Of a DNA stretch of 19,711 nucleotides, positions 1 to 6,959 are shown piece by piece. The notes beneath the pieces are model-generated. The model did no database searches. It saw only the letters and a program-made list of their open reading frames with translations, and was not told the origin of the DNA. A program made the translations under genes and the position numbers. The stretch comes from Pseudooctadecabacter sp. (lineage in GTDB: Bacteria; Pseudomonadota; Alphaproteobacteria; Rhodobacterales; Rhodobacteraceae): positions 1 through 19,711 of the forward strand of contig JAHDFG010000010.1 in NCBI GenBank assembly GCA_020628265.1, given 5' to 3'. Within the stretch, counting starts at the first letter, position 1. Each line of letters opens with the position of its first letter.

Positions 1-48
1 CAGGAACAGGGGGCAGGGTCAAGTTTTATGGGGCGATTTCAGCGGAAG

Positions 49-1044
49 TCAGGAGACAGCGGCCCGTGTTCGGATCGATCTGAAGCGTGCGGAAGCTGTC
101 CGGTTTTCCCGCGACGGTGATGATGACCAATGCGTCAGGTCTAGGCCTGAAAGATGTTCAACAAAGCGATGTTCTGATCGAAACCTTTTGCTCAGGTCAC
201 GGCGTGTGGCGTCGTCGAGTTCGGGGATGGGAATCCGTTTCCCTTCCAGTCGGGTGCGGATGGCTGTCCGGACCGCCTTGGGCAAAAGAGCTTTGGCCAG
301 TGTTTGTAGGCGACCGGGATGTCTTAATGCGTGTGACAGCCGCGGCCGTGCGGAGGTTTCGACAAGTGCGTTCGTTTCATTGACGCGGTCGTTGCGGGGA
401 AGCGGAACCGCTTGAATGCGCAAGTGCTGACAGACGTCACGCCAGCATCTGTCTGGATCGGTTTGCAGCCTTGCAAAATCAAGGAAGAGAATCTGATCAC
501 GCTCAAACTCTGTCAGGAACCGGCCCAAGGGGTCGGCGTAGTGGCCCAGTCCTGCGTATTGGTGCGCCCAGCTCCAGCCTTCGGTTTTTCGTTGATGCTC
601 CTGACCAAGGGCCTCTTCAAAGGAGGTGCAAGGCTCAAGGTTGTCGCGACGGTGGTGTTTGTATTGTGAGAAGGCGCGATCAACGGGATCACGGAGCAGG
701 ATGATAATGCGGGCATCGGGGCGGGCCTGTGCGATGCGCTGCGCTGCATGTGGGTCACTCAGGTAAACAGGGGAGGCGTCCCCCGTGACGCTGTCCCCCG
801 CATCGGCATAAAGGCCCGCATATGCTTTGCTGTCGGTGGCAATGTCACGGACATAGTCCGGATCATAAGGGCCTTTCGCAGGCCTTGGTGACTGATGCGA
901 GAAGGCAAAGAATCCCGGTTCCTTCGTGGGGGGAAGAAACACATCCGGATGATGCGTAAGCCACGTGTAGACAGCGGTTGTGCCGGCTTTCGCGGCGCCA
1001 ACGATGAAGAAATCGGGTGCGTATGTATCGATATGCGGTGTCAT
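49..1044 (-). CDS. PAPS-dependent sulfotransferase family protein
   Basis: Predicted soluble sulfotransferase of 331 residues, which would move a sulfuryl group from PAPS (3'-phosphoadenosine 5'-phosphosulfate) to an unknown acceptor. The 5'-phosphosulfate loop is visible as AAKAGTT at residues 17-23 after the strand DFFIVG, and the 3'-phosphate motif as RDPVDRAFSQY at about 118-128, the two hallmarks of the family. The start at 1044 was chosen over upstream in-frame starts because the PSB strand begins only some ten residues in, as is usual. Only a weak purine stretch (AAGAACGG) precedes it. It follows fabB on the same strand after 103 bases containing a perfect inverted repeat, so it may be a separate unit. 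The acceptor cannot be inferred; bacterial members act on lipids, polysaccharides or small molecules. Family sure, substrate unknown. Confidence 0.85.
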   Translation of the reverse strand: MTPHIDTYAPDFFIVGAAKAGTTAVYTWLTHHPDVFLPPTKEPGFFAFSHQSPRPAKGPYDPDYVRDIATDSKAYAGLYADAGDSVTGDASPVYLSDPHAAQRIAQARPDARIIILLRDPVDRAFSQYKHHRRDNLEPCTSFEEALGQEHQRKTEGWSWAHQYAGLGHYADPLGRFLTEFERDQILFLDFARLQTDPDRCWRDVCQHLRIQAVPLPRNDRVNETNALVETSARPRLSHALRHPGRLQTLAKALLPKAVRTAIRTRLEGKRIPIPELDDATRRDLSKRFRSEHRFVEHLSGLDLTHWSSSPSRENRTASARFRSIRTRAAVS

Positions 1045-1101
1045 GAGCCGTTCTTGGCACATGGCGGCTATCAGATATGTAATCCAAAAGGATATAACAC
1101 T

Positions 1102-1131
1102 GGGGCATTGGAGTAACGACCGCAATGCCCC
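1102..1131 (-). terminator. 9-bp inverted repeat between fabB and the sulfotransferase gene, possible terminator
   Basis: GGGGCATTG at 1102-1110 pairs perfectly with CAATGCCCC at 1123-1131 around a 12-base loop. It starts 17 bases beyond the fabB stop on the minus strand. The following minus-strand sequence (AGTGTTATATCC) is only moderately T-rich, so this is a weak intrinsic terminator, an mRNA-stabilising 3' hairpin, or an operator for the sulfotransferase gene. Confidence 0.45.
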
Positions 1132-1147
1132 AAAGGTGTGCCTAGGA

Positions 1148-2377
1148 TCAGCCCCTGAATTTGCTCATCAACATCGATCCGTTGGTGCCGCCGAATCCGA
1201 ATGAGTTCGTCATCACAGTATCCAGTCCTGCATCCGGTTTGAACGCGGTTGCGATTTCGCTTGGCTGGATCGCGGGATCCAAAGTTTCCACGTTGATCGA
1301 CGGGATGATGTAATCCCCCTGCAGGGCCAACAGGCAATACACGGCCTCTTGCGCGCCGGTGGCCCCTTGGGAGTGGCCGGTCATCGACTTGGTGGAGCTG
1401 ATCGGGGGCGTGGAGCCCTCGCCAAACACACGGCGGACGGCCTCGACTTCGCCGACATCACCCACTGGCGTCGATGTGCCGTGGGCGTTGATGTAGCTGA
1501 CGCTGCGGCCTTCCGGCAGGGTTTTCAGCGCGCCGCGCATGGCCCGTTCGCCGCCTTCGCCGGAGGGGGCAACCATGTCGGCGCCATCGGAGGTGGCAGA
1601 GAACCCCGTGACCTCGGCATAGATCTTGGCCCCGCGCGCCTGCGCGTGCTCAAGGCTTTCCAGCACGACCATGGCACCACCGCCTGCGATCACGAATCCG
1701 TCGCGGTTTGCATCAAACGCGCGGGAGGCGCGTTCTGGTGTGTCGTTGTATTTCGAAGACATCGCGCCCATCGCGTCAAAGAGGCACGACAGCGTCCAGT
1801 CGAGCTCCTCACCGCCGCCGCCGAACATCACGTCTTGATGGCCAAGCGCGATTTGCTGGGCGGCCATACCGATGCAATGCAGGGACGTGGAACAAGCCGA
1901 GGTGATCGAGAAGTTCATGCCCTTGATCTTGTAAGACGTCGCAAGGTTCGCGCTCACGGTCGAGGACATGGTTTTTGGGACCGCAAAGGGCCCGATCCGC
2001 TTGGTCGATCCGTTCTTCAGTACAGTCTGGTGTGCGGCCAGCATGGCGGAGGTGGACGGGCCGCCGGAACCGGCGATCAGGCCGGTCATGGGGTTTACGA
2101 CCTCGGCTTCGGTCAGGCCGGCGTCCTCGATGGCCTGACCCATGGCGATATGGGCGTAGGCGGCACCAGGCCCCATGAACCGCAGGGTGCGTTTGTCCAC
2201 ATGGTCGGTCACGTCCAGCTTCAGCGTGCCTGCAACCTGACTGCGGAAACCGTGTTCTGCCATTTCCTCGGAGGCCACGATGCCGGATGTGCCAGCCCGT
2301 AGCGCGGCGTCGACCTCGGCTGCCGAGTTTCCGATGGGGGAAACGATCCCCAGACCTGTGATGACAACTCTTCTCAT
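1148..2377 (-). CDS. fabB: beta-ketoacyl-ACP synthase I (FabB)
   Basis: Condensing enzyme of type II fatty acid synthesis; elongates acyl-ACP with malonyl-ACP in the cytosol and is needed to extend the cis-3-decenoyl-ACP made by FabA, hence for unsaturated fatty acids. 409 residues, normal for the family. The thiolase fold begins with MRRVVITGLGIVSPIG. The Cys-His-His triad is visible: C162 in SACST, H299 in NAHGTSTPVGD and H335 in SMTGHSQGATGA, with the conserved Lys at 330. The C-terminal glycine-rich loop NSFGFGGTNGS (391-401) is intact. No good Shine-Dalgarno is near the ATG; an AAAGGGAG stretch lies about 30 bases upstream. In known Rhodobacteraceae fabB follows fabA directly; here three genes separate them, though all are on one strand and may still be cotranscribed. 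Confidence 0.95.
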   Translation of the reverse strand: MRRVVITGLGIVSPIGNSAAEVDAALRAGTSGIVASEEMAEHGFRSQVAGTLKLDVTDHVDKRTLRFMGPGAAYAHIAMGQAIEDAGLTEAEVVNPMTGLIAGSGGPSTSAMLAAHQTVLKNGSTKRIGPFAVPKTMSSTVSANLATSYKIKGMNFSITSACSTSLHCIGMAAQQIALGHQDVMFGGGGEELDWTLSCLFDAMGAMSSKYNDTPERASRAFDANRDGFVIAGGGAMVVLESLEHAQARGAKIYAEVTGFSATSDGADMVAPSGEGGERAMRGALKTLPEGRSVSYINAHGTSTPVGDVGEVEAVRRVFGEGSTPPISSTKSMTGHSQGATGAQEAVYCLLALQGDYIIPSINVETLDPAIQPSEIATAFKPDAGLDTVMTNSFGFGGTNGSMLMSKFRG

Positions 2378-2470
2378 GCGTATTCAGCGCGGCGCGTGGC
2401 GCGGCTGCTCCCTTTAGGCTTTGGACTACCTCTAGGAGACGTGGCGTAAGAGGGCAAGGGCAGGCCCGCC

Positions 2471-3178
2471 TTACGCGGCGGGTTTGGTCGCTGTGCCCAT
2501 GTAGATCACGGTCTTGAGGGGCAGGCGGCCGAAAGTCGGGTCCAGCCGCCTGTTCAAACCGCGTGGGCCAAGTCCCGTCATTTTGCCGACTTCAAACCCG
2601 TGCGAGGTCATCTGCGCCCAGAGCTCATCCGGTTTGATGAACATCTTCGGATCATGGGTGCCCTTGGGCAGCAGACGCAGCACGTCCTCGGCTATGGTGA
2701 TGACAGCCAACCGTGCCACGGGGTTGCGGTTGATCGTGTCGAACAGGAACATGCCGCCCGGTTTGAGGACGCGGTAGACCTCTCCTACCACGCGGTGCAG
2801 GTCGGCCACGTGTTCGAGGACGTCGACACAGGCCACTGCGTCGAAATGGTCGTCGGGGTAGGGCAGGGCCTCGCCCACGCCGACATCGTACCGGATGGTC
2901 CTGCCGGTTTCGGTGGCATGGGCTTGCGCCGCCGCGATGGCATCCTTGGCGGGGTCGATGCCAGTGACGCTTGCGCCTTTGTCGTGCAGCGCCTCGGCCA
3001 GAAAACCGCCCGCGCAGCCGAGGTCCAGAACCGTCTTGTCCTGCCAGTCGATGAACTTGTCGAAATACGACAGCCGCCCCGGCACCATGTTTTTCAAAGT
3101 GCGGACCCAGCGGATGTCATCGGACCACCAGTTGGCGGCGACGTCGTCATAGATGGCAAGGTTGTTGCGGGCGGTCAT
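2471..3178 (-). CDS. UbiG/Coq3-family SAM-dependent O-methyltransferase
   Basis: Class I methyltransferase of 235 residues. The SAM motif I is VLDLGCAGG (50-58), the acidic ribose-binding residue follows in VTGIDP (71-76), and VDVLEHV (118-124) is the motif II region. The sequence resembles UbiG beyond the SAM site: an N-terminal YDDVAANWWSDD where UbiG has a WWD element, then TINRN (148-152) and PKGTHDPKMFIKPDEL (171-186), the region linked to membrane binding in UbiG. UbiG makes both O-methylations of ubiquinone. Whether this is the genome's sole UbiG or a paralogue with another lipid-like phenolic substrate cannot be decided here. Its ATG overlaps the stop of the upstream membrane methyltransferase gene (ATGA at 3175-3178), implying translational coupling and possibly a shared pathway. 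Confidence 0.8.
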   Translation of the reverse strand: MTARNNLAIYDDVAANWWSDDIRWVRTLKNMVPGRLSYFDKFIDWQDKTVLDLGCAGGFLAEALHDKGASVTGIDPAKDAIAAAQAHATETGRTIRYDVGVGEALPYPDDHFDAVACVDVLEHVADLHRVVGEVYRVLKPGGMFLFDTINRNPVARLAVITIAEDVLRLLPKGTHDPKMFIKPDELWAQMTSHGFEVGKMTGLGPRGLNRRLDPTFGRLPLKTVIYMGTATKPAA

Positions 3179-3912
3179 TTGTGTCGGGCCTTCGTGAAGG
3201 GGATGAAATAGGGTGTGCGGGCTTGGAACGCAGCGAAACGGTCGCCGTAGATCTTGGTGAACCGCCGTTCCTTATGCAGCGGGGCTGCGACGCAATAGGT
3301 GGTCCAGAATACGGCTAAGGCAAGCTGGTCAGGCGTATAGGTTGGCATCGTCCAGAGGGTCAGCGCGAAGGAGGCGTAGATCGGCTGGCGGATCAGGCGG
3401 TACAGGCCCCGTGTGGGCAGATCAGGGAACTTGGGTGCGCGGTCACGCAGCATCGCGAACCATCCCAGCATCCCTGATTGCAATTGGAACCCGCTTTGCA
3501 GGATCGACAGGCCCAACAGGCCCCAAGCGCTCGCGTAGGCGGCGCACATCAGCCAGAAAACGAGGCCCTCAGCCTGCCAGAGGATGACGCCAGAGGGCGA
3601 CCAGAACGCAAATGTTACGGCCAGTTGGATGGAGGCGATGATGGCATAGTGGGAGGTTGCCAGCCGTTCATCCGGTCCGATCAGGGCAAGTATTTTCCGT
3701 CCGCGGTCGGTCAGAAGGAAGGAATGCAGTATGGGAAACTGCAGAACCAGCAACGCGTTCGCGAGGACGGCATAGGGATAGGGGATGCTGCCCCAAGACG
3801 CGCTCAGGCCGAAGAACAGATGGTAGATCATCAGGCCGACCGCTAAGGCGAAAAGGCCATGGGTCAGGGCGCCGAAGAAAAGGGCTGTCAGGATACGGCG
3901 GGCGGCTGTCAT
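3175..3912 (-). CDS. integral membrane methyltransferase-like protein (isoprenylcysteine methyltransferase/NnrU-like)
   Basis: Hydrophobic protein of 245 residues with about five or six membrane helices (roughly 8-36, 46-66, 89-108, 115-138, 178-210). The C-terminal part carries the signature of the ICMT/PEMT/NnrU superfamily: TRGLYRLIRQPIYASF (167-182) and, after a helix, HKERRFTKIYGDRF (213-226) ending in TPYFIP. In characterised members these two segments bind SAM at the membrane. The usual RHP of the first motif is RQP here, a His-to-Gln change. The substrate is unknown; methanethiol methyltransferases and phospholipid or isoprenyl methylases share the fold. An AAAGGG lies almost against the ATG. 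The stop overlaps the UbiG-like start, so the two methyltransferases are likely made together. Confidence 0.7.
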   Translation of the reverse strand: MTAARRILTALFFGALTHGLFALAVGLMIYHLFFGLSASWGSIPYPYAVLANALLVLQFPILHSFLLTDRGRKILALIGPDERLATSHYAIIASIQLAVTFAFWSPSGVILWQAEGLVFWLMCAAYASAWGLLGLSILQSGFQLQSGMLGWFAMLRDRAPKFPDLPTRGLYRLIRQPIYASFALTLWTMPTYTPDQLALAVFWTTYCVAAPLHKERRFTKIYGDRFAAFQARTPYFIPFTKARHK

Positions 3913-3969
3913 ACCCTTTGAACGTTGCAGGACGGGCCATGGATGTGCGGCGTGATGACGCTTGGTTAC

Positions 3970-4464
3970 TTAAGCGTACGGTGTTTCTAGTAGATGCCAC
4001 GCATTTTGCGCGGCAACCGCAACGTCGTCGGAAAGGTGCAAAGACAAGGGGAAATTGGGCGAGCGTTGGCGGCCCCCTTTCGTGGGGGTATCAAACCAAC
4101 TTCGCGCGCGACTTTGAGCGATCCTTTCGGCGTGAGTAATTTCAAAAACATGGAACATTGGCTTCTCCGCCGATCCACACACCGTGACAAGGAAATCAGC
4201 AACGACTGTCGGGTTTCCGCCGTTGAAAAAGGGTTTGCCCTTTGTCAGAAACCCTGTTGAATGCCCGAAAGAGGGGCGTTTCGATGACAATGCACCCTTC
4301 ACTTGCACAACGACACGCAGTCGTTCTTTGACGGCGATCAAGTCGCCGTTCACGGCTTTGCTGGCTCCATCAAGGCGTTCGACATGCCACCCGCGTCGAA
4401 GAAGCTCCAGTTCAACCAGAACCTCCGCAATTTTGCCATTTTGCGCCTTTGCTTGAAAGCTCAT
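3970..4464 (-). CDS. small PD-(D/E)XK nuclease-like protein
   Basis: Unrecognised protein of 164 residues. The N-terminal third has the layout of a PD-(D/E)XK nuclease core: a helix with a conserved-type glutamate (GKIAEVLVELELLRRG, 10-25), a strand ending in NGDLIAV with Asp41, then a strand VVVQVKGA with Gln54 and Lys56, the QxK variant of the ExK motif. The order E...D...QxK with an aromatic-rich strand (WHVERLDG) between helix and Asp matches small restriction-like or resolvase-like folds. The rest (TKGKPFFNGGNP, SWFDTP) gives no further clue. The coding sequence appears less GC-rich than its neighbours, suggesting acquisition. It lies 13 bases after fabA with no clear ribosome site. Nuclease activity is an inference from motif order. 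Confidence 0.6.
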   Translation of the reverse strand: MSFQAKAQNGKIAEVLVELELLRRGWHVERLDGASKAVNGDLIAVKERLRVVVQVKGALSSKRPSFGHSTGFLTKGKPFFNGGNPTVVADFLVTVCGSAEKPMFHVFEITHAERIAQSRARSWFDTPTKGGRQRSPNFPLSLHLSDDVAVAAQNAWHLLETPYA

Positions 4465-4477
4465 AGGGTCCGCCGAC

Positions 4478-4987
4478 TCAACTCTCGCTCAGGGCGACCT
4501 TCATGTCTTTGACCTCGTAGATCACCTCGCCGTCGGCTTCGACGATCCCGTCGGCCACGCCCATGGTCAGGCGGCGGGTTTGGACGGCTTTGGTAAAGTC
4601 GATCTTGTAGGTCAGCATTTTGCGGTCGGGGCGCACCATGCCTTTCAGCTTCACTTCGCCCACACCCAGCGCATAGCCGCGCCCTGTCCAGCCGCGCCAG
4701 CCGAGGTTGAAGCCCGTCAGCTGCCAAAGACCGTCCAGACCCAGACAGCCGGGCATGATCGGGTTGCCGGGGAAGTGGCAGTCAAAGAACCACAGGTCCG
4801 GCTTGATATCGAATTCCGCCAGCACGTGTCCTTTGCCATGTGCGCCGCCGTCGCCGGAAATGTCGGTGATCCGGTCCATCATCAGCATCGGCGGTTCTGG
4901 CAGTTGGGCATTGCCGGGGCCGAACAGCTCTCCGCGGGCACATTTCAGCAGATCTTCGCGGTCGAAAGTGGTCGGAAAGTCGGACAT
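4478..4987 (-). CDS. fabA: 3-hydroxydecanoyl-ACP dehydratase/isomerase (FabA)
   Basis: Hot-dog-fold enzyme that dehydrates 3-hydroxydecanoyl-ACP and isomerises the trans-2 to the cis-3 double bond, the branch point to unsaturated fatty acids. 169 residues, as in other FabA proteins. The catalytic stretch DCHFPGNPIMPGCLGLD holds His71 and Asp85, the equivalents of His70 and Asp84 of Escherichia coli FabA, followed by the isomerase-type GLWQLTGF. The ATG at 4987 was chosen because MSDFPTTFDREDLL begins the known N-terminus and AAGGGA lies about 10 bases upstream; the upstream in-frame extension is Arg/Pro-rich and unlike the family. It is divergent from irr across 171 bases and heads the minus-strand run nuclease-like, two methyltransferases, fabB. 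Confidence 0.96.
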   Translation of the reverse strand: MSDFPTTFDREDLLKCARGELFGPGNAQLPEPPMLMMDRITDISGDGGAHGKGHVLAEFDIKPDLWFFDCHFPGNPIMPGCLGLDGLWQLTGFNLGWRGWTGRGYALGVGEVKLKGMVRPDRKMLTYKIDFTKAVQTRRLTMGVADGIVEADGEVIYEVKDMKVALSES

Positions 4988-5104
4988 GATTGATGGATCC
5001 CTTATGGCGTGGCGTTTGCGCCCTCTAGCACCCGATCCGGAACAAGGGCAAGGCTGAGACGCCGCAGGAGGGTGCGACCTGTTGCGACCGTTTCGCAAAA
5101 GCCA

Positions 5105-5134
5105 TTGAAAGCGGGCGTCAAACACTCATATGAT
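5105..5134 (+). promoter_or_regulatory. candidate sigma-70 promoter for irr
   Basis: TTGAAA at 5105-5110 and TATGAT at 5129-5134 are separated by 18 bases, a good match to the -35 and -10 consensus. Transcription would start near 5141, leaving a leader of under 20 bases that contains GAAGGG before the irr ATG. The same 171-base region must also drive fabA on the other strand. I saw no clear iron-control-element palindrome (TTTAGAA-N-TTCTAAA type). Confidence 0.5.
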
Positions 5135-5158
5135 ACGGCAACGTGCGAAGGGTTATTC

Positions 5159-5587
5159 ATGACTGACGTTCATACGGAAACAGCGATGGATCGCGGCACC
5201 GTCTGGTTGACGGGCGCCGGTTTGCGGCCGACGCGCCAGCGTAAGGCATTGGCCGACCTGTTGGTCGGAGACGGCCGTGACCGTCATGTAACCGCCGAAA
5301 GCCTGTTTGATGCCGCCGCGCGCGCCGGTGAAAAGGTGTCGCTGGCCACGGTCTACAACACGCTGCGCGCGTTCTGCGATGCGGGCCTTCTGCGTGAGAT
5401 CACGGTGGACGGGTCCAAGTCATACTTCGACACGAATATGAGCGATCACCCCCACTTCTACTGGGAAGATGACAACCGACTGTCGGACGCTCCGGCTGAA
5501 CAATTGGAAATCGCCCGCGTGCCGGATGCCCCTGAAGGGGCCGAAATTGCGTCCGTGGACGTGGTGATCCGGCTGCGGCGCAGCTAA
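5159..5587 (+). CDS. irr: Irr-type Fur-family iron/heme response regulator
   Basis: Transcription regulator of 142 residues. In alphaproteobacteria Irr senses iron through heme and controls heme synthesis, iron uptake and storage genes; it is degraded or inactivated when heme is plentiful. The winged helix of the Fur family is seen as GLRPTRQRKALADLL (21-35), HVTAESLF (43-50) and SLATVYNTLRAFCDAGLLRE (61-80). The HPH at 97-99 in SDHPHFYWE is the HxH heme/metal site typical of Irr. The N-terminal GCPW-type heme regulatory motif of Bradyrhizobium Irr is absent, as in most Irr proteins. The ATG at 5159 is preceded by GAAGGG; the longer upstream reading is Arg-rich and not conserved-looking. Gene order irr/fabA divergent is common in Rhodobacteraceae. 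Confidence 0.92.
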   Translation: MTDVHTETAMDRGTVWLTGAGLRPTRQRKALADLLVGDGRDRHVTAESLFDAAARAGEKVSLATVYNTLRAFCDAGLLREITVDGSKSYFDTNMSDHPHFYWEDDNRLSDAPAEQLEIARVPDAPEGAEIASVDVVIRLRRS

Positions 5588-5621
5588 CCCCTTCAAAACG
5601 TCAGGGATTCCTTAGTTGATC

Positions 5622-5635
5622 GGGCGGCCTCGCCC
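5622..5635 (+). terminator. weak hairpin after irr
   Basis: GGGCG at 5622-5626 pairs with CGCCC at 5631-5635 around GCCT. It lies between the irr stop and the next gene. There is no proper T-run after it, so termination is uncertain. Confidence 0.25.
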
Positions 5636-5673
5636 AGCCTAGACTTTTGCCCATATTGTTTGGGGAAATTTCA

Positions 5674-6411
5674 ATGGCACATATTAACAAGGACGATTTG
5701 GTCCAATCCTATCACCGTGTCCGCACTGCGCTGGGCATATTGGGCATGATGCTGCCTGTCTTTCTGATTGTCGCAGGGCTGAGTGATACGCGGATCGAAC
5801 CCTCGATCAGTGATTTTTATCATACGATCTACCGTGACATCTTTGTGGGCACGATGATCGCCATCGGGGTCTTTCTGTTCACTTACCGTGGCTACAGGCG
5901 CACCAGGGGTGAATGGTTGGACGACGACTGGCTGGCGACGATCGCTGGCATTGCTGCCATCGGGTTGGCGATGTTCCCGAACGAAAGTCCGACCCAGCAG
6001 GTCGCGACCCTGACGCAGCGCCTTGTGGGGATGGAGATGAGCCCGCCTTTGCACTACGCCTCTGCGCTGGTTTTCTTTGCGTGCCTCGCCGCGTTCTGTC
6101 TGGTGAAATTTGCGCGGACGGCGAAACCGGCGCGGCGCTGGATTTACCGGACGTGTGGCTGGATCATCGTGGCAAGCCTGATTGCGATCTTTGTCGCGTC
6201 AGCGTTCAAGATCATGGGCGGACCTGTGGGCAAGGCATTTGTGGTCGATTACAACCTTGTCTTCTGGTTTGAGGCTGTTGGCATCTGGGCGTTTGGGCTC
6301 AGCTGGTTGGTCAAGGGCAAGGCGGATCTGATGGTTGCGACGCAAGTTGCAGCCCTGCGTAGGGTCGTCCGCCCCGAAACCAAGGTCACGGGCCGTCATC
6401 CGGCAGAGTGA
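5674..6411 (+). CDS. six-helix membrane protein of unknown function (DUF998-like layout)
   Basis: Inner-membrane protein of 245 residues with six predicted helices at about 17-34, 54-70, 86-103, 128-147, 162-180 and 191-210. Conserved-looking features between helices are SISDFYHTIYRDIFVG (45-60, near the first loop), FPNESP after helix 3 and VVDYNLVFWFEA before helix 6. The arrangement reminds me of DUF998 or DRAM-like uncharacterised membrane proteins, but I do not recognise a characterised relative and assign no function. The ATG at 5674 is supported by GGGGAA eight bases upstream; a longer in-frame start lacks this. It runs in the same direction as irr, 86 bases downstream, with a weak hairpin between, so coregulation by iron is possible but not shown. 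Confidence 0.75.
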   Translation: MAHINKDDLVQSYHRVRTALGILGMMLPVFLIVAGLSDTRIEPSISDFYHTIYRDIFVGTMIAIGVFLFTYRGYRRTRGEWLDDDWLATIAGIAAIGLAMFPNESPTQQVATLTQRLVGMEMSPPLHYASALVFFACLAAFCLVKFARTAKPARRWIYRTCGWIIVASLIAIFVASAFKIMGGPVGKAFVVDYNLVFWFEAVGIWAFGLSWLVKGKADLMVATQVAALRRVVRPETKVTGRHPAE

Positions 6412-6476
6412 GCGGGCTGCAAAAAACCGGTCAGGGATTCACGGGCCGTTAACGATGGGCGGGCCATGGTTGCCCC

Positions 6477-6959
6477 ATGAGTTACCATAGCCCCACCGCC
6501 CCGACCTGTGTCCTTGCGCCCAATCTTTACGATGTGCCCGTGGCGCTTCGATGTTTTGCAGCCGATGTCGATAGCAATGCATTGGTGCACAACGTGCATC
6601 TGCTGCGGGATTGCGTGGCTGTTGCCGGTCGCCGGTGGGATTTCGAGATTGAGGCGGCGGTTGTATTGCCGGCGGAGCTTCACCTTCTGGCCGTGTTCCG
6701 AACAGGGGAATTCGGCATCCGTCAGGCCGCCGCCCTGATCCAGAGTGTTTTTGACCGCCATGTGGAGGGTGAATGGTCCGGCTGGGATGGCGCGGCACGC
6801 CTGACCCCGGTTGATCCATCGGCCACGCGGCTGCGCCGTGCGTTTATCGAGGCTGCACCGGTGCGGCGCGGGCTGGTCGATGACCCAGCCGATTGGCCCT
6901 ATAGCTCCGCCCATCGGTCGCAGGCGCAAGTCACGACACTGGGCGCGGCTGTGGCCTAG
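6477..6959 (+). CDS. inactivated REP-associated tyrosine transposase (RAYT/Y1-Tnp)-like protein
   Basis: Protein of 160 residues whose layout follows RAYT proteins of the Y1 transposase (IS200/IS605) superfamily. DSNALVHNVHLLRDCV (32-47) fits the 'LL...VdlLR' segment, FEIEAAVVLPAELH (56-69) sits where RAYTs have 'feI.AwVVLPDHMH', and FIEAAPVRRGLVDDPADWPY (123-142), continuing SSAHR, matches the C-terminal 'YIHFNPVKHGLV..P.DWPYSSFHR' block. The catalytic parts are missing: the HUH motif is reduced to one His (ELH) and Phe123 stands at the catalytic tyrosine. The 'RRFWEH' segment is also absent. It should keep the fold without strand cleavage. The frame is open end to end, which argues for a retained, domesticated role rather than a fresh pseudogene. 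No good ribosome site precedes the ATG. Its stop overlaps the stop of the convergent gene. Confidence 0.7.
   Translation: MSYHSPTAPTCVLAPNLYDVPVALRCFAADVDSNALVHNVHLLRDCVAVAGRRWDFEIEAAVVLPAELHLLAVFRTGEFGIRQAAALIQSVFDRHVEGEWSGWDGAARLTPVDPSATRLRRAFIEAAPVRRGLVDDPADWPYSSAHRSQAQVTTLGAAVA

Noticed and set aside
1349..2302. Open frame of 317 codons opposite fabB
   Set aside because: Antisense shadow of a gene with its full catalytic triad; composition unlike a real protein.
3175..3912. Naming the membrane methyltransferase MddA (methanethiol S-methyltransferase)
   Set aside because: Only the general ICMT/NnrU SAM-site pattern is visible, with a His-to-Gln change; nothing specific to MddA can be shown.
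4988..5158. Irr box (iron control element) between irr and fabA
   Set aside because: Searched by eye for the TTTAGAA-type palindrome; no convincing match.
6466..6480. Four-codon frame overlapping the RAYT-like start (ATG GTT GCC CCA TGA)
   Set aside because: Could couple translation by its ATGA overlap, but a frame this short occurs often by chance and there is no convincing ribosome site.
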